From contig CAVPQI010000001.1 in the NCBI GenBank assembly GCA_963707515.1, positions 2,046,001 through 2,110,000 on the forward strand: DNA of 64,000 bases. The letters run 5' to 3'. Position numbers and translations under genes: made by a program. Of the stretch, positions 31,822 through 44,613 are shown one piece after another (position 1 is the stretch's first letter; the number at the start of each line of letters is the position of its first letter). This DNA is from Sva-07 sp963707515. Its GTDB lineage: Bacteria; Actinomycetota; Acidimicrobiia; Acidimicrobiales; Ilumatobacteraceae. The notes beneath the pieces are model-generated. The model saw only the letters and a program-made list of their open reading frames with translations, was not told the DNA's origin and made no database searches.

Positions 31822-34344
31822 GTGAGCGGCCGTGACCACCCCCCGGTCCCGGCCGCCACATACCGCCTCCAGCTGACCCCCACGTTCGGGTTCGCCGAGG
31901 CGGCCGGCGTGCTCGACCACGTCGTCCGCCTCGGCGTCAGCCACCTGTACCTCTCGCCGATCGCCGAGGCGGTGCCCGGCAGCACACACGGCTACGACGT
32001 CGTCGACCACCGCCGGGTCCGCGCCGAGCTCGGCGGCATCGACGGCCTCCGCCGGCTCCTCGACCAGGCCGGGGCACTCGGCGTCGGCGTCGTCATCGAC
32101 CACGTCCCGAACCACGTGTCGGCCGCCGCGGCCGAGCTCAACGAGCCGTGGTGGAACGCCTTGCGTGACGGCCCCGACAGTGACGCGGCGCGCTGGTTCG
32201 ACGTCGACTGGGCCGCCGGCGACGGCCGGATCCTGGTGCCCAAGCTCGGCGACCCACTCGATGACGTCGTCGACGCCGGGCGACTGGAGGTCGGCGACGG
32301 CGAGCGCGGTCCCGAGCTCCGCGTCGGATCGCTGCGATTCCCACTGCGCGCCGGCACCGAGCACCTCGCCATCGCCGACGTCGTGCGCGCTCAGCACTAC
32401 GAGCTGATGTGGTGGCGCGATCCGCGACGCAACGTGCGGCGGTTCTTCACCATCGACGACCTCGTCGCCGTACGTGTCGAGGACCCCTCCGTCGCCGAGG
32501 TGGTCGACATCATCCCGACCCTGCTGACCGACCACCCGGCGTTCGCCGGCGTGCGCGTCGATCACGTCGACGGCCTCGCCGACCCGACCGGGTACCTGCG
32601 GCAGCTGCGCGAGCGGATCGGCGACGACCGGTTGCTGTTCGTCGAGAAGATCCTCGCTCCGGGTGAGCACCTGCCCGCGTCCTGGCCGGTGGACGGCACC
32701 ACGGGCTACGAACACATCCGGATCGTCGAGCACACATTCCTCGATCCCACCGGTGAGCGGGCCCTGACCCGACAGTGGAACGAGGCGACGGGTGACGAGC
32801 GGTCGTTCGAGGACTGGGAGGCAGAGGGCCGGCGCCAGGTGCTCGACGGTGGCCTCGCGCCTGACCTCGACCGTTTCGTGCGCGTGGCGATGGGTGCCGC
32901 CGGGGGGCGAGCGGGCAGCGCCGACCGCCTGCGGCTGGCGACGATCGAGCTGACCATCGGGCTCCACCGCTACCGGACGTACTTCCCCGACGACCCCGAC
33001 GCCGGAGAGCAACTCGGCATCGCCCGCCAGCGCGCCGTCGCCGCGCGACCCGACCTCGCCGACGACGTCGACGCCCTGGTGGAGCTGATCGCCGCCGATC
33101 CGGCCGTCGCCACGCGCTGGCAGCAGCTGACCAGCCCGGTGATGGCCAAGGGTGCCGAGGACCGTGCCTTCTACCGCTACCTGCGCCTGGCCTCGCTGTG
33201 TGAGGTCGGTGGGGCACCCGGCGACTTCACCGTCGACGATGCCGCCTTCCACGACCACCAGCGCGAGATGCAACGCCGGAGCCCGCTCGGCCTCAACGCC
33301 GGGACGACCCACGACACGAAACGCTCGGAAGGGGTGCGCGCCCGGTCGCTGGCGCTCGCCGAGATCGCCGACGACTGGACCGCGACGGTCGACGGGTGGC
33401 GCGACGCCCATCCCGAGCTGGTCGCCCGGCTCGACCCGGCAACGATCCTGTTGGCGTTGCAGACGGCGGTCACGGCGTGGCCGCTCGAGGCGCAGCGGCT
33501 CGGTGAGTATCTGCGCAAGTCCGCCCGCGAAGCCGAACTCTTGACCTCGTGGACCGAACCGGACGAGACGTACGAGGCGGCGCTCAGCGACCTGGCGACG
33601 ACGCTCGCCGACGAGCTCACCGGCCCTGCCGCCACGGCGGCGGGCACGACGGGGACCGGGGCGGGCTCACTCACCGAGGTCGTCGCCCGAGTGCTCCGTC
33701 CTGGGTGGTCGAACTCGCTGACCACGCTCGCCGTGCGGATCGCCGCGCCCGGGGTTCCCGACCTGTACCAGGGCACGGCGGCGTTCACGTACTCGCTGGT
33801 CGACCCGGACAACCGCATCGAGCCCGACTGGGACGCCCGCCGCGCCCTCGTCGCCGCGGCCGCCGGCACTGACCTCGCCGGCGCATGGGGACTCGACGAT
33901 CCGAACCGGGTCGACGTCATCGCGCCGGCCGACGTGGAGATGACCGACGTTGCCGTTGCCGACGTCCACCACTCCGACCTCGAGGTCGCCAAGGCGGTGG
34001 TGATCACCCGCCTGCTCGCGCTGCGCCGTCGGCGGTCCGACGTGTTCGGTCCCGGCGGCGCCTACCTCCCGGTGGCGACGAACGGGCCGGCGGCGTCGCG
34101 ACTGTTGGCGTTCGCCCGCTCCGCGCCGGGCACGCCCGCCGGGGAGGCCGACGTCGTGGTGCTCGCGGTCCGCCGCTCCGTCGGTGCGGGAGCCTGGGGC
34201 GGCACGACCGTCGCCCTTCCCCCCGGCACCTGGCGCGACGTCCTCACCGACGATGCCCACGTGCGCAGCGGCGCCGACGACGTGGCGGTCGAGTGGTGGC
34301 TGGCGCACACGCCCGTCGCCGTCCTCGAGCGCACCGACCGCTGA
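31822..34344 (+). CDS. treY: maltooligosyltrehalose synthase
   Basis: TreY (840 residues) turns the reducing-end alpha-1,4 bond of maltooligosaccharides into an alpha-1,1 trehalose bond. Motifs: TYRLQLTPTFGFAEAA at the start, SHLYLSPIAEAVPGSTHGYDV, the nucleophile Asp in VRVDHVDGLADP (about residue 248), the acid/base Glu in FVEKIL, and NAGTTHDTKRSEGVRAR. The start GTG 31822 has GAGAGG five bases upstream; GTG 31816 is an alternative. It is on the opposite strand from and convergent with the operon that carries treZ, so the two TreYZ partners are split. Confidence 0.95.
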   Translation: MSGRDHPPVPAATYRLQLTPTFGFAEAAGVLDHVVRLGVSHLYLSPIAEAVPGSTHGYDVVDHRRVRAELGGIDGLRRLLDQAGALGVGVVIDHVPNHVSAAAAELNEPWWNALRDGPDSDAARWFDVDWAAGDGRILVPKLGDPLDDVVDAGRLEVGDGERGPELRVGSLRFPLRAGTEHLAIADVVRAQHYELMWWRDPRRNVRRFFTIDDLVAVRVEDPSVAEVVDIIPTLLTDHPAFAGVRVDHVDGLADPTGYLRQLRERIGDDRLLFVEKILAPGEHLPASWPVDGTTGYEHIRIVEHTFLDPTGERALTRQWNEATGDERSFEDWEAEGRRQVLDGGLAPDLDRFVRVAMGAAGGRAGSADRLRLATIELTIGLHRYRTYFPDDPDAGEQLGIARQRAVAARPDLADDVDALVELIAADPAVATRWQQLTSPVMAKGAEDRAFYRYLRLASLCEVGGAPGDFTVDDAAFHDHQREMQRRSPLGLNAGTTHDTKRSEGVRARSLALAEIADDWTATVDGWRDAHPELVARLDPATILLALQTAVTAWPLEAQRLGEYLRKSAREAELLTSWTEPDETYEAALSDLATTLADELTGPAATAAGTTGTGAGSLTEVVARVLRPGWSNSLTTLAVRIAAPGVPDLYQGTAAFTYSLVDPDNRIEPDWDARRALVAAAAGTDLAGAWGLDDPNRVDVIAPADVEMTDVAVADVHHSDLEVAKAVVITRLLALRRRRSDVFGPGGAYLPVATNGPAASRLLAFARSAPGTPAGEADVVVLAVRRSVGAGAWGGTTVALPPGTWRDVLTDDAHVRSGADDVAVEWWLAHTPVAVLERTDR

Positions 34345-34382
34345 CCGCCGCCGCCCCCGCCCCGATCTCGCGACACCACCTC

Positions 34383-34431
34383 GTCCGCGCCCCGTGACTG
34401 GTCCGCGCGCCGTGACTGGTCCGCGCGCCGA
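34383..34431. repeat. 18-bp direct repeat, about 2.7 tandem units
   Basis: Units of GTCCGCGCGCCGTGACTG (first unit with one change) lie directly before a 17-bp inverted repeat, in the gap between the convergent treY and NADH-dehydrogenase genes. Confidence 0.75.
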
Positions 34432-34477
34432 AATTTGTCCGAATCGTCTCGCTCAGCGGCACGATCCGGACAAATTT
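34431..34477. terminator. 17-bp inverted repeat between convergent genes
   Basis: Arms 34431-34447 (AAATTTGTCCGAATCGT) and 34461-34477 pair at 16 of 17 positions around a 13-base loop. AAATTT at the outer edge gives a short T-run in either direction, so a bidirectional terminator for treY and the long minus-strand operon is plausible. Confidence 0.6.
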
Positions 34478-34490
34478 GGGATTGGGGGAC

Positions 34491-35846
34491 TCAGGTTGGG
34501 GGCGGCGGCGGTGGGGGTGACGGTGACGGGGGTGACGGTGACGGGGGTCGCGGTGACGGGGGTCGCGGTGACCAGGGGCCGGTGATCAGGCGGGCGCCGC
34601 GCTGGAACGTGAGGTAGTTCCAGGCCCAGCTGATGAAGACCACCAGCCGGCTGCGGAAGCTGACGAGGAAGACGAGGTGGATCGACCACCAGGCGACCCA
34701 CGCCAACCACCCGGAGAGCCGCACGCCCTTGATCACGCCGACCGCCGACGAGCGCCCGATCGTCGCCAGCTCGCCCTTGTTGCGATAGCGGAAGGTCGGC
34801 CGCGGGGTCCCGGCGAGGTCGGCGGTGATGCATCGTGCCGCCTGACGGCCGCCCTGGATCGCGCCCTGGGCGACACCGGGGACCGGTGTGCCGTCCGACC
34901 GGGCGGCGGCGATGTCGCCGACGGCGAACACCTCGGGATGTCCCGGCACCGACAGGTCGTCGGCGACCTCGACGCGTCCCGCGCGGTCCGTCGGGGCGTC
35001 GAGCATCGCCGCCAAGGGGGACGCCTCGTTGCCGGCACCCCAGATCACGGTGCGCGCCTCGATCGGGCCGTCCGACGTGTCGACGCCACGCTCGTCGATG
35101 TCGGTGACCTCGACCCCGAGCCGGACGTCGACGCCGAGGTCGCGCAGCTGGCGCAGCGCCTTGACCGACAGCGACTCCGGGTAGGCGAGCAGCACCCGGT
35201 CGAGGCCCTCGAGCAGGATCACCCGAGCCGACGACGGGTCGATCGAATCGAACTCCTCGGCCAACGTCTGGAAAGCGATCTCGGCGATCGCCCCCGCCAT
35301 CTCGACGCCGGTCGGGCCGCCGCCGACGACGACGAACGTGAGTTGCGCCGCTCGCTCGTCGGGGTCGGTCGCCCGTTCGGCACGTTCGAACGCCAACAGC
35401 ACACGACGGCGGACCTCGATGGCGTCCTCGACGGTCTTCAGTCCGGGTGCGTACTGCTCCCACTCGGGGTGTCCGAAATACGAGTGTGTCGCACCGCCGG
35501 CGACGATCAGGAAGTCGTAGCGGACCGTCAGCCCGTCGGCCGTCGACACCGTGCGCGCCGCCGTGTCGATCTCGGACACCTCGCCGAGCAACACCTCCAC
35601 GTTGCGTTGTCCGGCGAGGATCCTGCGGATCGGGTGCGCGATGTCGGCGGGCGTCAGTCCCGCTGTCGCCACCTGGTACAGCAACGGTTGGAACAGGTGA
35701 TGGTTGCGCCGGTCGAGCATCGTGATGTCGACGTCAGTCTTCGCCAGCCCACGCGCCGCGGCGAGCCCACCGAACCCGCCGCCGATGATGACGACACGGG
35801 GCCGGTTGCCGGCGCTCGGCTCCGGTGCCGAGGCGGCTGTGGTCAC
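34491..35846 (-). CDS. NAD(P)/FAD-dependent oxidoreductase, type II NADH dehydrogenase-like, with proline-rich tail
   Basis: The 451-residue protein has an FAD site RVVIIGGGFGGLAAARGL, the NDH-2 segment HHLFQPLLYQVATAGLTP, an NAD site VVVGGGPTGVEMAGAIAE, FAVGDIAA and a C-terminal hydrophobic stretch (WLAWVAWWSIHLVFLVSF). It would pass electrons from NADH to quinone at the membrane face. The last ~26 residues are a Pro/Ser repeat (SPRPPSP-type, then a run of eight Pro). GTG 35846 overlaps the treZ stop (GTGA) like other junctions of this operon; ATG 35870 is an alternative. Last gene of the trehalose/glucan operon. Confidence 0.88.
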   Translation of the reverse strand: MTTAASAPEPSAGNRPRVVIIGGGFGGLAAARGLAKTDVDITMLDRRNHHLFQPLLYQVATAGLTPADIAHPIRRILAGQRNVEVLLGEVSEIDTAARTVSTADGLTVRYDFLIVAGGATHSYFGHPEWEQYAPGLKTVEDAIEVRRRVLLAFERAERATDPDERAAQLTFVVVGGGPTGVEMAGAIAEIAFQTLAEEFDSIDPSSARVILLEGLDRVLLAYPESLSVKALRQLRDLGVDVRLGVEVTDIDERGVDTSDGPIEARTVIWGAGNEASPLAAMLDAPTDRAGRVEVADDLSVPGHPEVFAVGDIAAARSDGTPVPGVAQGAIQGGRQAARCITADLAGTPRPTFRYRNKGELATIGRSSAVGVIKGVRLSGWLAWVAWWSIHLVFLVSFRSRLVVFISWAWNYLTFQRGARLITGPWSPRPPSPRPPSPSPPSPSPPPPPPPT

Positions 35847-37660
35847 CGGAGCTGGAGACGAGCGGACCATGGGCCGATCGTGTCACGATCCGCGCCTGGC
35901 CCGCCCCAGCGGTTCTCGTCGCTGTCGAAGACCACCTCGCCGTCGCCCGCCGACGCGGCGGTTGCCGAGAAGTTGAACGTCAGCGCGAGGGTCGTGTCGT
36001 CGGCGGCCCGTTCGATGCGCAGCACGGCACCGTCGAGGGCGACCTCCTGGTTCACGCCGGGATCGGTGAGCGTGGGGAGCTGCCGGCGGAGCTCGAGCAG
36101 CCGGCGGTACAACGCCAGGCGGGCTCGGTAGGGGTCGTTGCGTGCCAGTGCCGCGTCGAGCACGGCGCGACGGAACGTGTCGGGGTCGGCCGGGTCGGCG
36201 ACCTCACCGGCGATGCTGGCGAACTCGCGGCGACGACCCTGACGGACCGCCTCGACGAGCTCGGGGTCGCCGTGGTCGACGAAGTAGGGGAACGGCGCGG
36301 GTTCGCCGTACTCCTCGCCCATGAAGAGCATCGGTGTGAACGGCGACAGCAGGATCGCCGCCGCTGCCAGGCGATGGCGCGGGTCGTCGAACGGCGCATC
36401 GGCGAGCATGCGCGCCCCGGCCGGTGTGTTGCCGACGTGGTCGTGGTTGGTCGTGAAGACGATGAAGTGGGCCGGGTCGACGTCGTCGACCGGAGCGCCG
36501 TGGCGGCGGCCGAACGTCGGCGAGTGTTGGCCGGAGTAGACCCAACGCCCGGTCCACGCGGCGGCGATGTCGGCGATGCCGCGGTAGGCGGCGTAGTACT
36601 CGTGCTGTTCACCGGTCAGCGCGACGCGCACGGCGTGGTGGACGTCGTCGTTCCACACGGCGTCGCACCCCCACCCGTGGTGGGCCACCTCGCGGATGAT
36701 CCGCGGATCGTTGGCGCTGCTCTCGATCGTCACCAGCACGGTGCGGCCCTGGCGCTCACCCTCGGCGTGGACCGCGCTCGTCAACTCGGAGACGAACGAC
36801 AACGGCGTCGGGTCGACGATGGCATGGACGGCATCGAGACGGAGCCCGTCGACGTGGAAGTCGCGTACCCACCCGACGGCGCTCTCGATGAAGTAGCGGC
36901 GCACGGAGTCGCTTCCCGCACCGGCGACGTTGACGGCGTCGCCCCACGGCGTGCGGTAGGCGTCGGTGAAGTAGTCGCCGAACCGCCCGAGGACGTTGCC
37001 CTCCGGGCCGAGGTGGTTGTAGACGACATCGACGACCACGCCGAGTCCGCGCCCGTGGGCGGCGTCGACCAGCCGTGCCAGACCTTCGGGGCCGCCGTAG
37101 GTCGCCTGCACGGCGGAGGGGAACACCCCGTCGTACCCCCAGTTGCGGGCACCGGGAAAGGCGTTGACGGGCATCAACTCGATCGTCGTGACACCGAGGT
37201 CGACGAGACGGTCGAGCTCGCCGATCACGCCGTCGAACGTGCCGGTGGGGGTGAAGGAACCGACGTGGAGCTCGTACAGCACGGTGTCGGCGAGGGCGAC
37301 ACCCTGCCACCCGTCGTCGTGCCACTCGAAGCGCGCCGGGTCGACCACGGCCGACGGGCCGTGGACGCCGTCGGGCTGCCAGCGCGAGGCCGGGTCGGCC
37401 AACCAGTCGCCGCCATCGAGCCGGAGCCGGTAGCGATCGCCGTGGCCGACACCGGCGACCGTGCCTTGCCAGGTGACGGTTCCCGGGTGGGCGTCGACGG
37501 CGACGAGGGTGTGCGTCGCGGTCGGTGCGGCATCGGGTGCAGCGTCGGCGGCGAGGAGGCCGACCTCGACCGCGCCCGCCGAAGGTGCCCAGACCTCGAA
37601 GCGGGTCGCCGCACCGAGGACCGTTGCGCCGAGACGGGGAGGGATCGGCGTGTCGGTCAC
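35843..37660 (-). CDS. treZ: maltooligosyltrehalose trehalohydrolase
   Basis: TreZ (605 residues) releases trehalose from the product of TreY. It has an N-terminal CBM48-like beta domain (RFEVWAPSAGAVEVGLL), then the GH13 barrel: YELHVGSFTPTGTFDG, VVVDVVYNHLGPEGN, nucleophile Asp in GLRLDAVHAI, Glu in VTIESSANDPR, FTTNHDHVGN, and FMGEEYGEPAPFPYFVDH, which is diagnostic for TreZ. GTG 37660 overlaps the glgB stop (GTGA). Confidence 0.95.
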   Translation of the reverse strand: MTDTPIPPRLGATVLGAATRFEVWAPSAGAVEVGLLAADAAPDAAPTATHTLVAVDAHPGTVTWQGTVAGVGHGDRYRLRLDGGDWLADPASRWQPDGVHGPSAVVDPARFEWHDDGWQGVALADTVLYELHVGSFTPTGTFDGVIGELDRLVDLGVTTIELMPVNAFPGARNWGYDGVFPSAVQATYGGPEGLARLVDAAHGRGLGVVVDVVYNHLGPEGNVLGRFGDYFTDAYRTPWGDAVNVAGAGSDSVRRYFIESAVGWVRDFHVDGLRLDAVHAIVDPTPLSFVSELTSAVHAEGERQGRTVLVTIESSANDPRIIREVAHHGWGCDAVWNDDVHHAVRVALTGEQHEYYAAYRGIADIAAAWTGRWVYSGQHSPTFGRRHGAPVDDVDPAHFIVFTTNHDHVGNTPAGARMLADAPFDDPRHRLAAAAILLSPFTPMLFMGEEYGEPAPFPYFVDHGDPELVEAVRQGRRREFASIAGEVADPADPDTFRRAVLDAALARNDPYRARLALYRRLLELRRQLPTLTDPGVNQEVALDGAVLRIERAADDTTLALTFNFSATAASAGDGEVVFDSDENRWGGPGADRDTIGPWSARLQLR

Positions 37661-39594
37661 GTCGGGGCGAGGAAGATGGCCGCGAGCGGCGGGATGGTCA
37701 GCACGAGCGACTGGTGGTAGCCGTGTGAGTCGACGGGGGCGGTGTCGAGGCCGCCGTAGTTGCCGATGCCCCCGCCGCCGTACACGCCGGCGTCGGAGTT
37801 GAGCAGCTCGGCCCAGTGACCGGACACCGGCACGCCGAGGCGGTAGTTGTACCGCGGGCTCGGCGTGGCGTTGAGCACGACGAGCACCGGGCGGCCCTCG
37901 CCGGTCGGGTCGCGACGCAGCCAGGCATAGACGCTCTGATCGGCGTCGGTTCCCTCCACCCACTGCATGCCACCGGGGTCGCTGTCGCCACGGTGCAGCG
38001 CCGGCTCGGCGGCGTAGGCCCGGTTGAGGTCGGCCAGCCAGGCGCGCACGCCGCGGTGCATGTCGGCGTCGTGCAACGACCAGTCGAGGGTGCCCTCGTG
38101 CGCCCACTCCGTCCACGGCGCCAGCTCGCCGCCCATGAACAGCAGCTTCTTGCCCTGCTGGGCCCACTGCATCGCGTACAGCAGGCGCAGGTTGGCGAAG
38201 CGCTGCCACTCGTCGCCGGGCATCTTGGCCAACAGCGAGCCCTTGCCGTGGACGACCTCGTCGTGGCTCAACGGCAGTACGAAGTGCTCGCTCGCCGCGT
38301 ACACGGAGCGGAACGTGATCTCGTCGTGGTGCCAGCGGCGGTGGATCGGGTCGCGGGCGAGATAGGCGAGCGTGTCGTGCATCCAGCCCATGTCCCACTT
38401 GAACCCGAAGCCGAGCCCGCCGATGTAGGTCGGCCGGCTGACCATCGGCCACGACGTCGATTCCTCGGCGTAGGTGGCGACGTCGGGGAACTCGCCGTAG
38501 ACCGCTTCGTTGAGCTGGCGCAGGAAGACGATGGCGTCGAGGTTCTCGCGCCCGCCGTACTCGTTGGGGATCCACTCGCCCTCCTTGCGCGAGTAGTCGA
38601 GGTACAGCATCGATGCCACGGCGTCGACGCGCAGCCCGTCGACGTGATAGCGCTCGAGCCAGCAGATGGCGCTCGACACGAGGAAGGTGCGCACCTCGTT
38701 GCGGCTGTAGTTGAAGATCGCCGAGTTCCAGTCGGGGTGGTAGCCCTGCCGCGGGTCGGCGTGTTCGTAGAGGTGCGTGCCGTCGAACTCGTAGAGCCCG
38801 AAGCGGTCGGTGGGGAAGTGCGACGGGACCCAGTCGAGGATCACGCCGACCCCCCGCTGGTGCAGTCGGTCGATCATCCGCATCAGGTCCTGGGGCGTGC
38901 CGTAGCGAGCGCTGGGGGCGAAGAAGCCCGTCGTCTGGTAACCCCACGACCCGTAGAACGGGTGCTCCATGATCGGCAGGAACTCGACGTGGGTGAACCC
39001 GTGGGCGAGCACGTGGTCGGCGATCGGGTCGGCGAGCTCGTCGTAGCGCGGGAACCGTCGGCCGTCGCTGACGTGGCGTCCCCACGACCCGAGGTGCATC
39101 TCGTAGATCGAGATCGGCGCCGCGAGGTCGCTGCGTTGGCCGCGTGTCGCCATCCAGTCGGCGTCGCCCCACTCGTAGTCGAGGTCGGCGATGACCGAGA
39201 TCGTGGACGGCGGCTCCTCGGTCGCCGCGCCGACAGGGTCGGCCTTCTCGACCACGTGGCCGTCGGCGGTCGTCACGCGGTACACGTAGGAGTCACCGAT
39301 GGCGGCGCCGTCGACCCAGCCTTGCCACACGCCGTTCTCGGTCGGAGCGAGGTCGTGGTTCCGCCAGTCGCTGAACGTCCCGGCGACGGCGACACCACGA
39401 GCGTTGGGTGCCCACACCGCGAAGCGCGCCCCGCCCTCGCTCGGATGGGCGCCGAGGTGACGGTGGAGGTAACGGTGGGTGCCTTCGCTGAACAGGTAGC
39501 GATCGAGCTCGTCGATGCGGTGCTGGCCGATGGGGTGCGCGGCGGCAACGTGCTCGCCGGTCGGCTGTCGGTCGGGTGTGGCGGGCTGGTTCAT
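37657..39594 (-). CDS. glgB: 1,4-alpha-glucan branching enzyme
   Basis: GlgB (645 residues) forms alpha-1,6 branches in glucan; in the GlgE pathway it acts on maltosyl-extended chains. Motifs: GTHRYLHRHLGAHP and FAVWAPNARGVAVAG (CBM48), SIYEMHLGSW, GLRVDAVASMLYLDYSR (nucleophile Asp), a conserved Glu in TYAEESTSWP, PLSHDEVVHGKGSLLAKMPGD and MGGELAPW. The length is shorter than mycobacterial GlgB (about 730), lacking the extra N-terminal module. The ATG overlaps the malQ stop by four bases. Confidence 0.95.
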   Translation of the reverse strand: MNQPATPDRQPTGEHVAAAHPIGQHRIDELDRYLFSEGTHRYLHRHLGAHPSEGGARFAVWAPNARGVAVAGTFSDWRNHDLAPTENGVWQGWVDGAAIGDSYVYRVTTADGHVVEKADPVGAATEEPPSTISVIADLDYEWGDADWMATRGQRSDLAAPISIYEMHLGSWGRHVSDGRRFPRYDELADPIADHVLAHGFTHVEFLPIMEHPFYGSWGYQTTGFFAPSARYGTPQDLMRMIDRLHQRGVGVILDWVPSHFPTDRFGLYEFDGTHLYEHADPRQGYHPDWNSAIFNYSRNEVRTFLVSSAICWLERYHVDGLRVDAVASMLYLDYSRKEGEWIPNEYGGRENLDAIVFLRQLNEAVYGEFPDVATYAEESTSWPMVSRPTYIGGLGFGFKWDMGWMHDTLAYLARDPIHRRWHHDEITFRSVYAASEHFVLPLSHDEVVHGKGSLLAKMPGDEWQRFANLRLLYAMQWAQQGKKLLFMGGELAPWTEWAHEGTLDWSLHDADMHRGVRAWLADLNRAYAAEPALHRGDSDPGGMQWVEGTDADQSVYAWLRRDPTGEGRPVLVVLNATPSPRYNYRLGVPVSGHWAELLNSDAGVYGGGGIGNYGGLDTAPVDSHGYHQSLVLTIPPLAAIFLAPT

Positions 39595-41363
39595 CGTGGC
39601 GTCCTTCCCAAGATGGCGAGGCGGCGACGGACATCGGGGTCACCGAGCGTCGCCTCGATCGATCGGGCGAGCCGTCGGGACCACAGTCCCTCGACGACGC
39701 GCCCTGGCAGGTTGTGCGGGCTCGTCTCGCCGACGAGGTCGTCGAGGTCGGCGACGACGAGGTAGGCATCGCTGGCGGCGAGACGGATCAGCATGTGTTC
39801 GACGACGTCCTGCCAGCGGTCGTCGACGGTCGCCCCGTGGGCGTCGCCGAGTCGCCGGCGGTAGGCGCTGGTGTCGGTCGTCGCCAACAGTGCCGCCAAC
39901 GGCTCCATGTCGTGGGTGCGGATCCCGGCGACCGAGCGGGCCGGGATGTGCGGCAGTGGGTCGTCGTCGAGGTGGAACTGCTCTTCGTACATGCCGAGCA
40001 TGTCCCACTCGGCGAACGCCCGCGACACCTCCGGTGGCACGGTGCCGAGATCCTCACCGACGATCGTCAGGTCGTTGGCGGCCGCCGTGGCGGCGATCAC
40101 GGCCAGGATCTCGTGCCGCGGATACTGCACGTAGACGCCGTCGCGGGGTGAGCAACCGTCGGGCACCCACCACAGCCGGTGGACGGCCATCGCATGATCG
40201 ATGCGTAACATCCGCGCCCATTGCCCGGCGCGGGCGACGAGTTGCCGCCACGTGCGCTGACCGCTGGCGTGCATCGCCGCCGGCAGCGGCGGTGGAAAGC
40301 CCCACGACTGACCGTCGGAGAAGAACGAGTCCGGCGGCGCACCGACGCTGACCCCGTCGGCGAACATCGTCGGGTCGGCCCAGCGTTCGTAGCCGTCGGG
40401 GTGCGACCCGATCGGCAGGTCGAGGGCGAGTGAGGCTGCGCTCGGGTCGTCGCGGATCGCCCGCAGTTGTCGGTCGGCGAGGAACTGGGCGAAGACGTGC
40501 GACCGCTCGACGCGCTCGTCACCGGCGGCATCGCGCTGGGCGCGGAACCGGGCGTAGGCACCGACGTCGGGATGGGCGGTGACGAAGGCGGTCAGCTGTC
40601 GTGCCGTCGTCGCGTCGAGCGTGTCGACCGCCTCGAGCAGCTGCCGTCGCCGACGCGCACCGAGCTGCGCCCAGTCGACGAGCCCGCCGGCGCCGATGTT
40701 CGGCAGCGGGGCGGCGGGGAGGCCGGCGTCGTCGAGATAGACCTCGTTGAGGTGCAGTCGACTGATCGGCGAGTACGGGCTCGGATCGAACGGCGAATCG
40801 AGGAACGTGGCGTAGAGCGGCAGCGTGGCGACGACGTCGACGCCCGCCGATCGCGCCCGGCGGGCAAGGTCGTGGAGGTGGGAGAGCGACGGCAACGGGT
40901 CGGCCTCGCTCCACAGCGCATAGGCGGGCGCGAACAGGGCGCTCCCGCCAGCGAGGTCGGCGGCTCGTGGCATCAACGGCGGGGCGACCACGAGCACCGT
41001 CTCCTCGACGCCGTGCGCGGTCTCGATCCGGACGTCGTGGCAGCCGAGGGGTATGTCGAGCGGGATGTCGATCGAATCGTGGTCGTCACCGTGGCGGACG
41101 GCGAGATCCTGCGGCGATGACCCGTCGACCTGGACGACCGCCTGTCTCACGTCGGCGGCGACCACGAGTGGGCCGCCGGCCGCCAAATGGATCGGTGGCA
41201 CCCGTCGCCCGAGCCCGCTCACGGCCGCCCGGTCGGCTTCGAGCGTGGCGACGACGCGTTGCAGCACGACGTCGTCGGCGTGGTGCAGGGCCCCGTCGAC
41301 GTCGTGATAGCTGGTTTGCACACCGAGCTCGCGGGCTCGGGCGTGCAGGGCATCGGCGTTCAC
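39591..41363 (-). CDS. malQ: 4-alpha-glucanotransferase (amylomaltase)
   Basis: MalQ (590 residues) disproportionates maltooligosaccharides. GH77 features: DPSPYSPISRLHLNEVYLD, DLPIGSHPDGYERW, GAPPDSFFSDGQSWGFPP, nucleophile Asp in MLRIDHAMAVHRLWWVPDG, acid/base Glu in VGEDLGTVPPEV, and RTHDMEPLA where HDT is more common. The first ~120 residues are an added N-terminal beta domain like other actinobacterial MalQ. It lies 13 bases after the treS stop. It likely feeds chains between GlgX, TreY and the GlgE system. Confidence 0.93.
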   Translation of the reverse strand: MNADALHARARELGVQTSYHDVDGALHHADDVVLQRVVATLEADRAAVSGLGRRVPPIHLAAGGPLVVAADVRQAVVQVDGSSPQDLAVRHGDDHDSIDIPLDIPLGCHDVRIETAHGVEETVLVVAPPLMPRAADLAGGSALFAPAYALWSEADPLPSLSHLHDLARRARSAGVDVVATLPLYATFLDSPFDPSPYSPISRLHLNEVYLDDAGLPAAPLPNIGAGGLVDWAQLGARRRRQLLEAVDTLDATTARQLTAFVTAHPDVGAYARFRAQRDAAGDERVERSHVFAQFLADRQLRAIRDDPSAASLALDLPIGSHPDGYERWADPTMFADGVSVGAPPDSFFSDGQSWGFPPPLPAAMHASGQRTWRQLVARAGQWARMLRIDHAMAVHRLWWVPDGCSPRDGVYVQYPRHEILAVIAATAAANDLTIVGEDLGTVPPEVSRAFAEWDMLGMYEEQFHLDDDPLPHIPARSVAGIRTHDMEPLAALLATTDTSAYRRRLGDAHGATVDDRWQDVVEHMLIRLAASDAYLVVADLDDLVGETSPHNLPGRVVEGLWSRRLARSIEATLGDPDVRRRLAILGRTPR

Positions 41364-41376
41364 GGTCGTCCACCCA

Positions 41377-44609
<3,233 letters not shown>

Positions 44610-44613
<4 letters not shown>

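Noticed and set aside
35843..39172. Apparent 1109-residue protein that would join the glgB region to TreZ
   Set aside because: The N-terminal half is an out-of-frame reading of glgB; the GTGA overlap at 37657-37660 marks the true treZ start.
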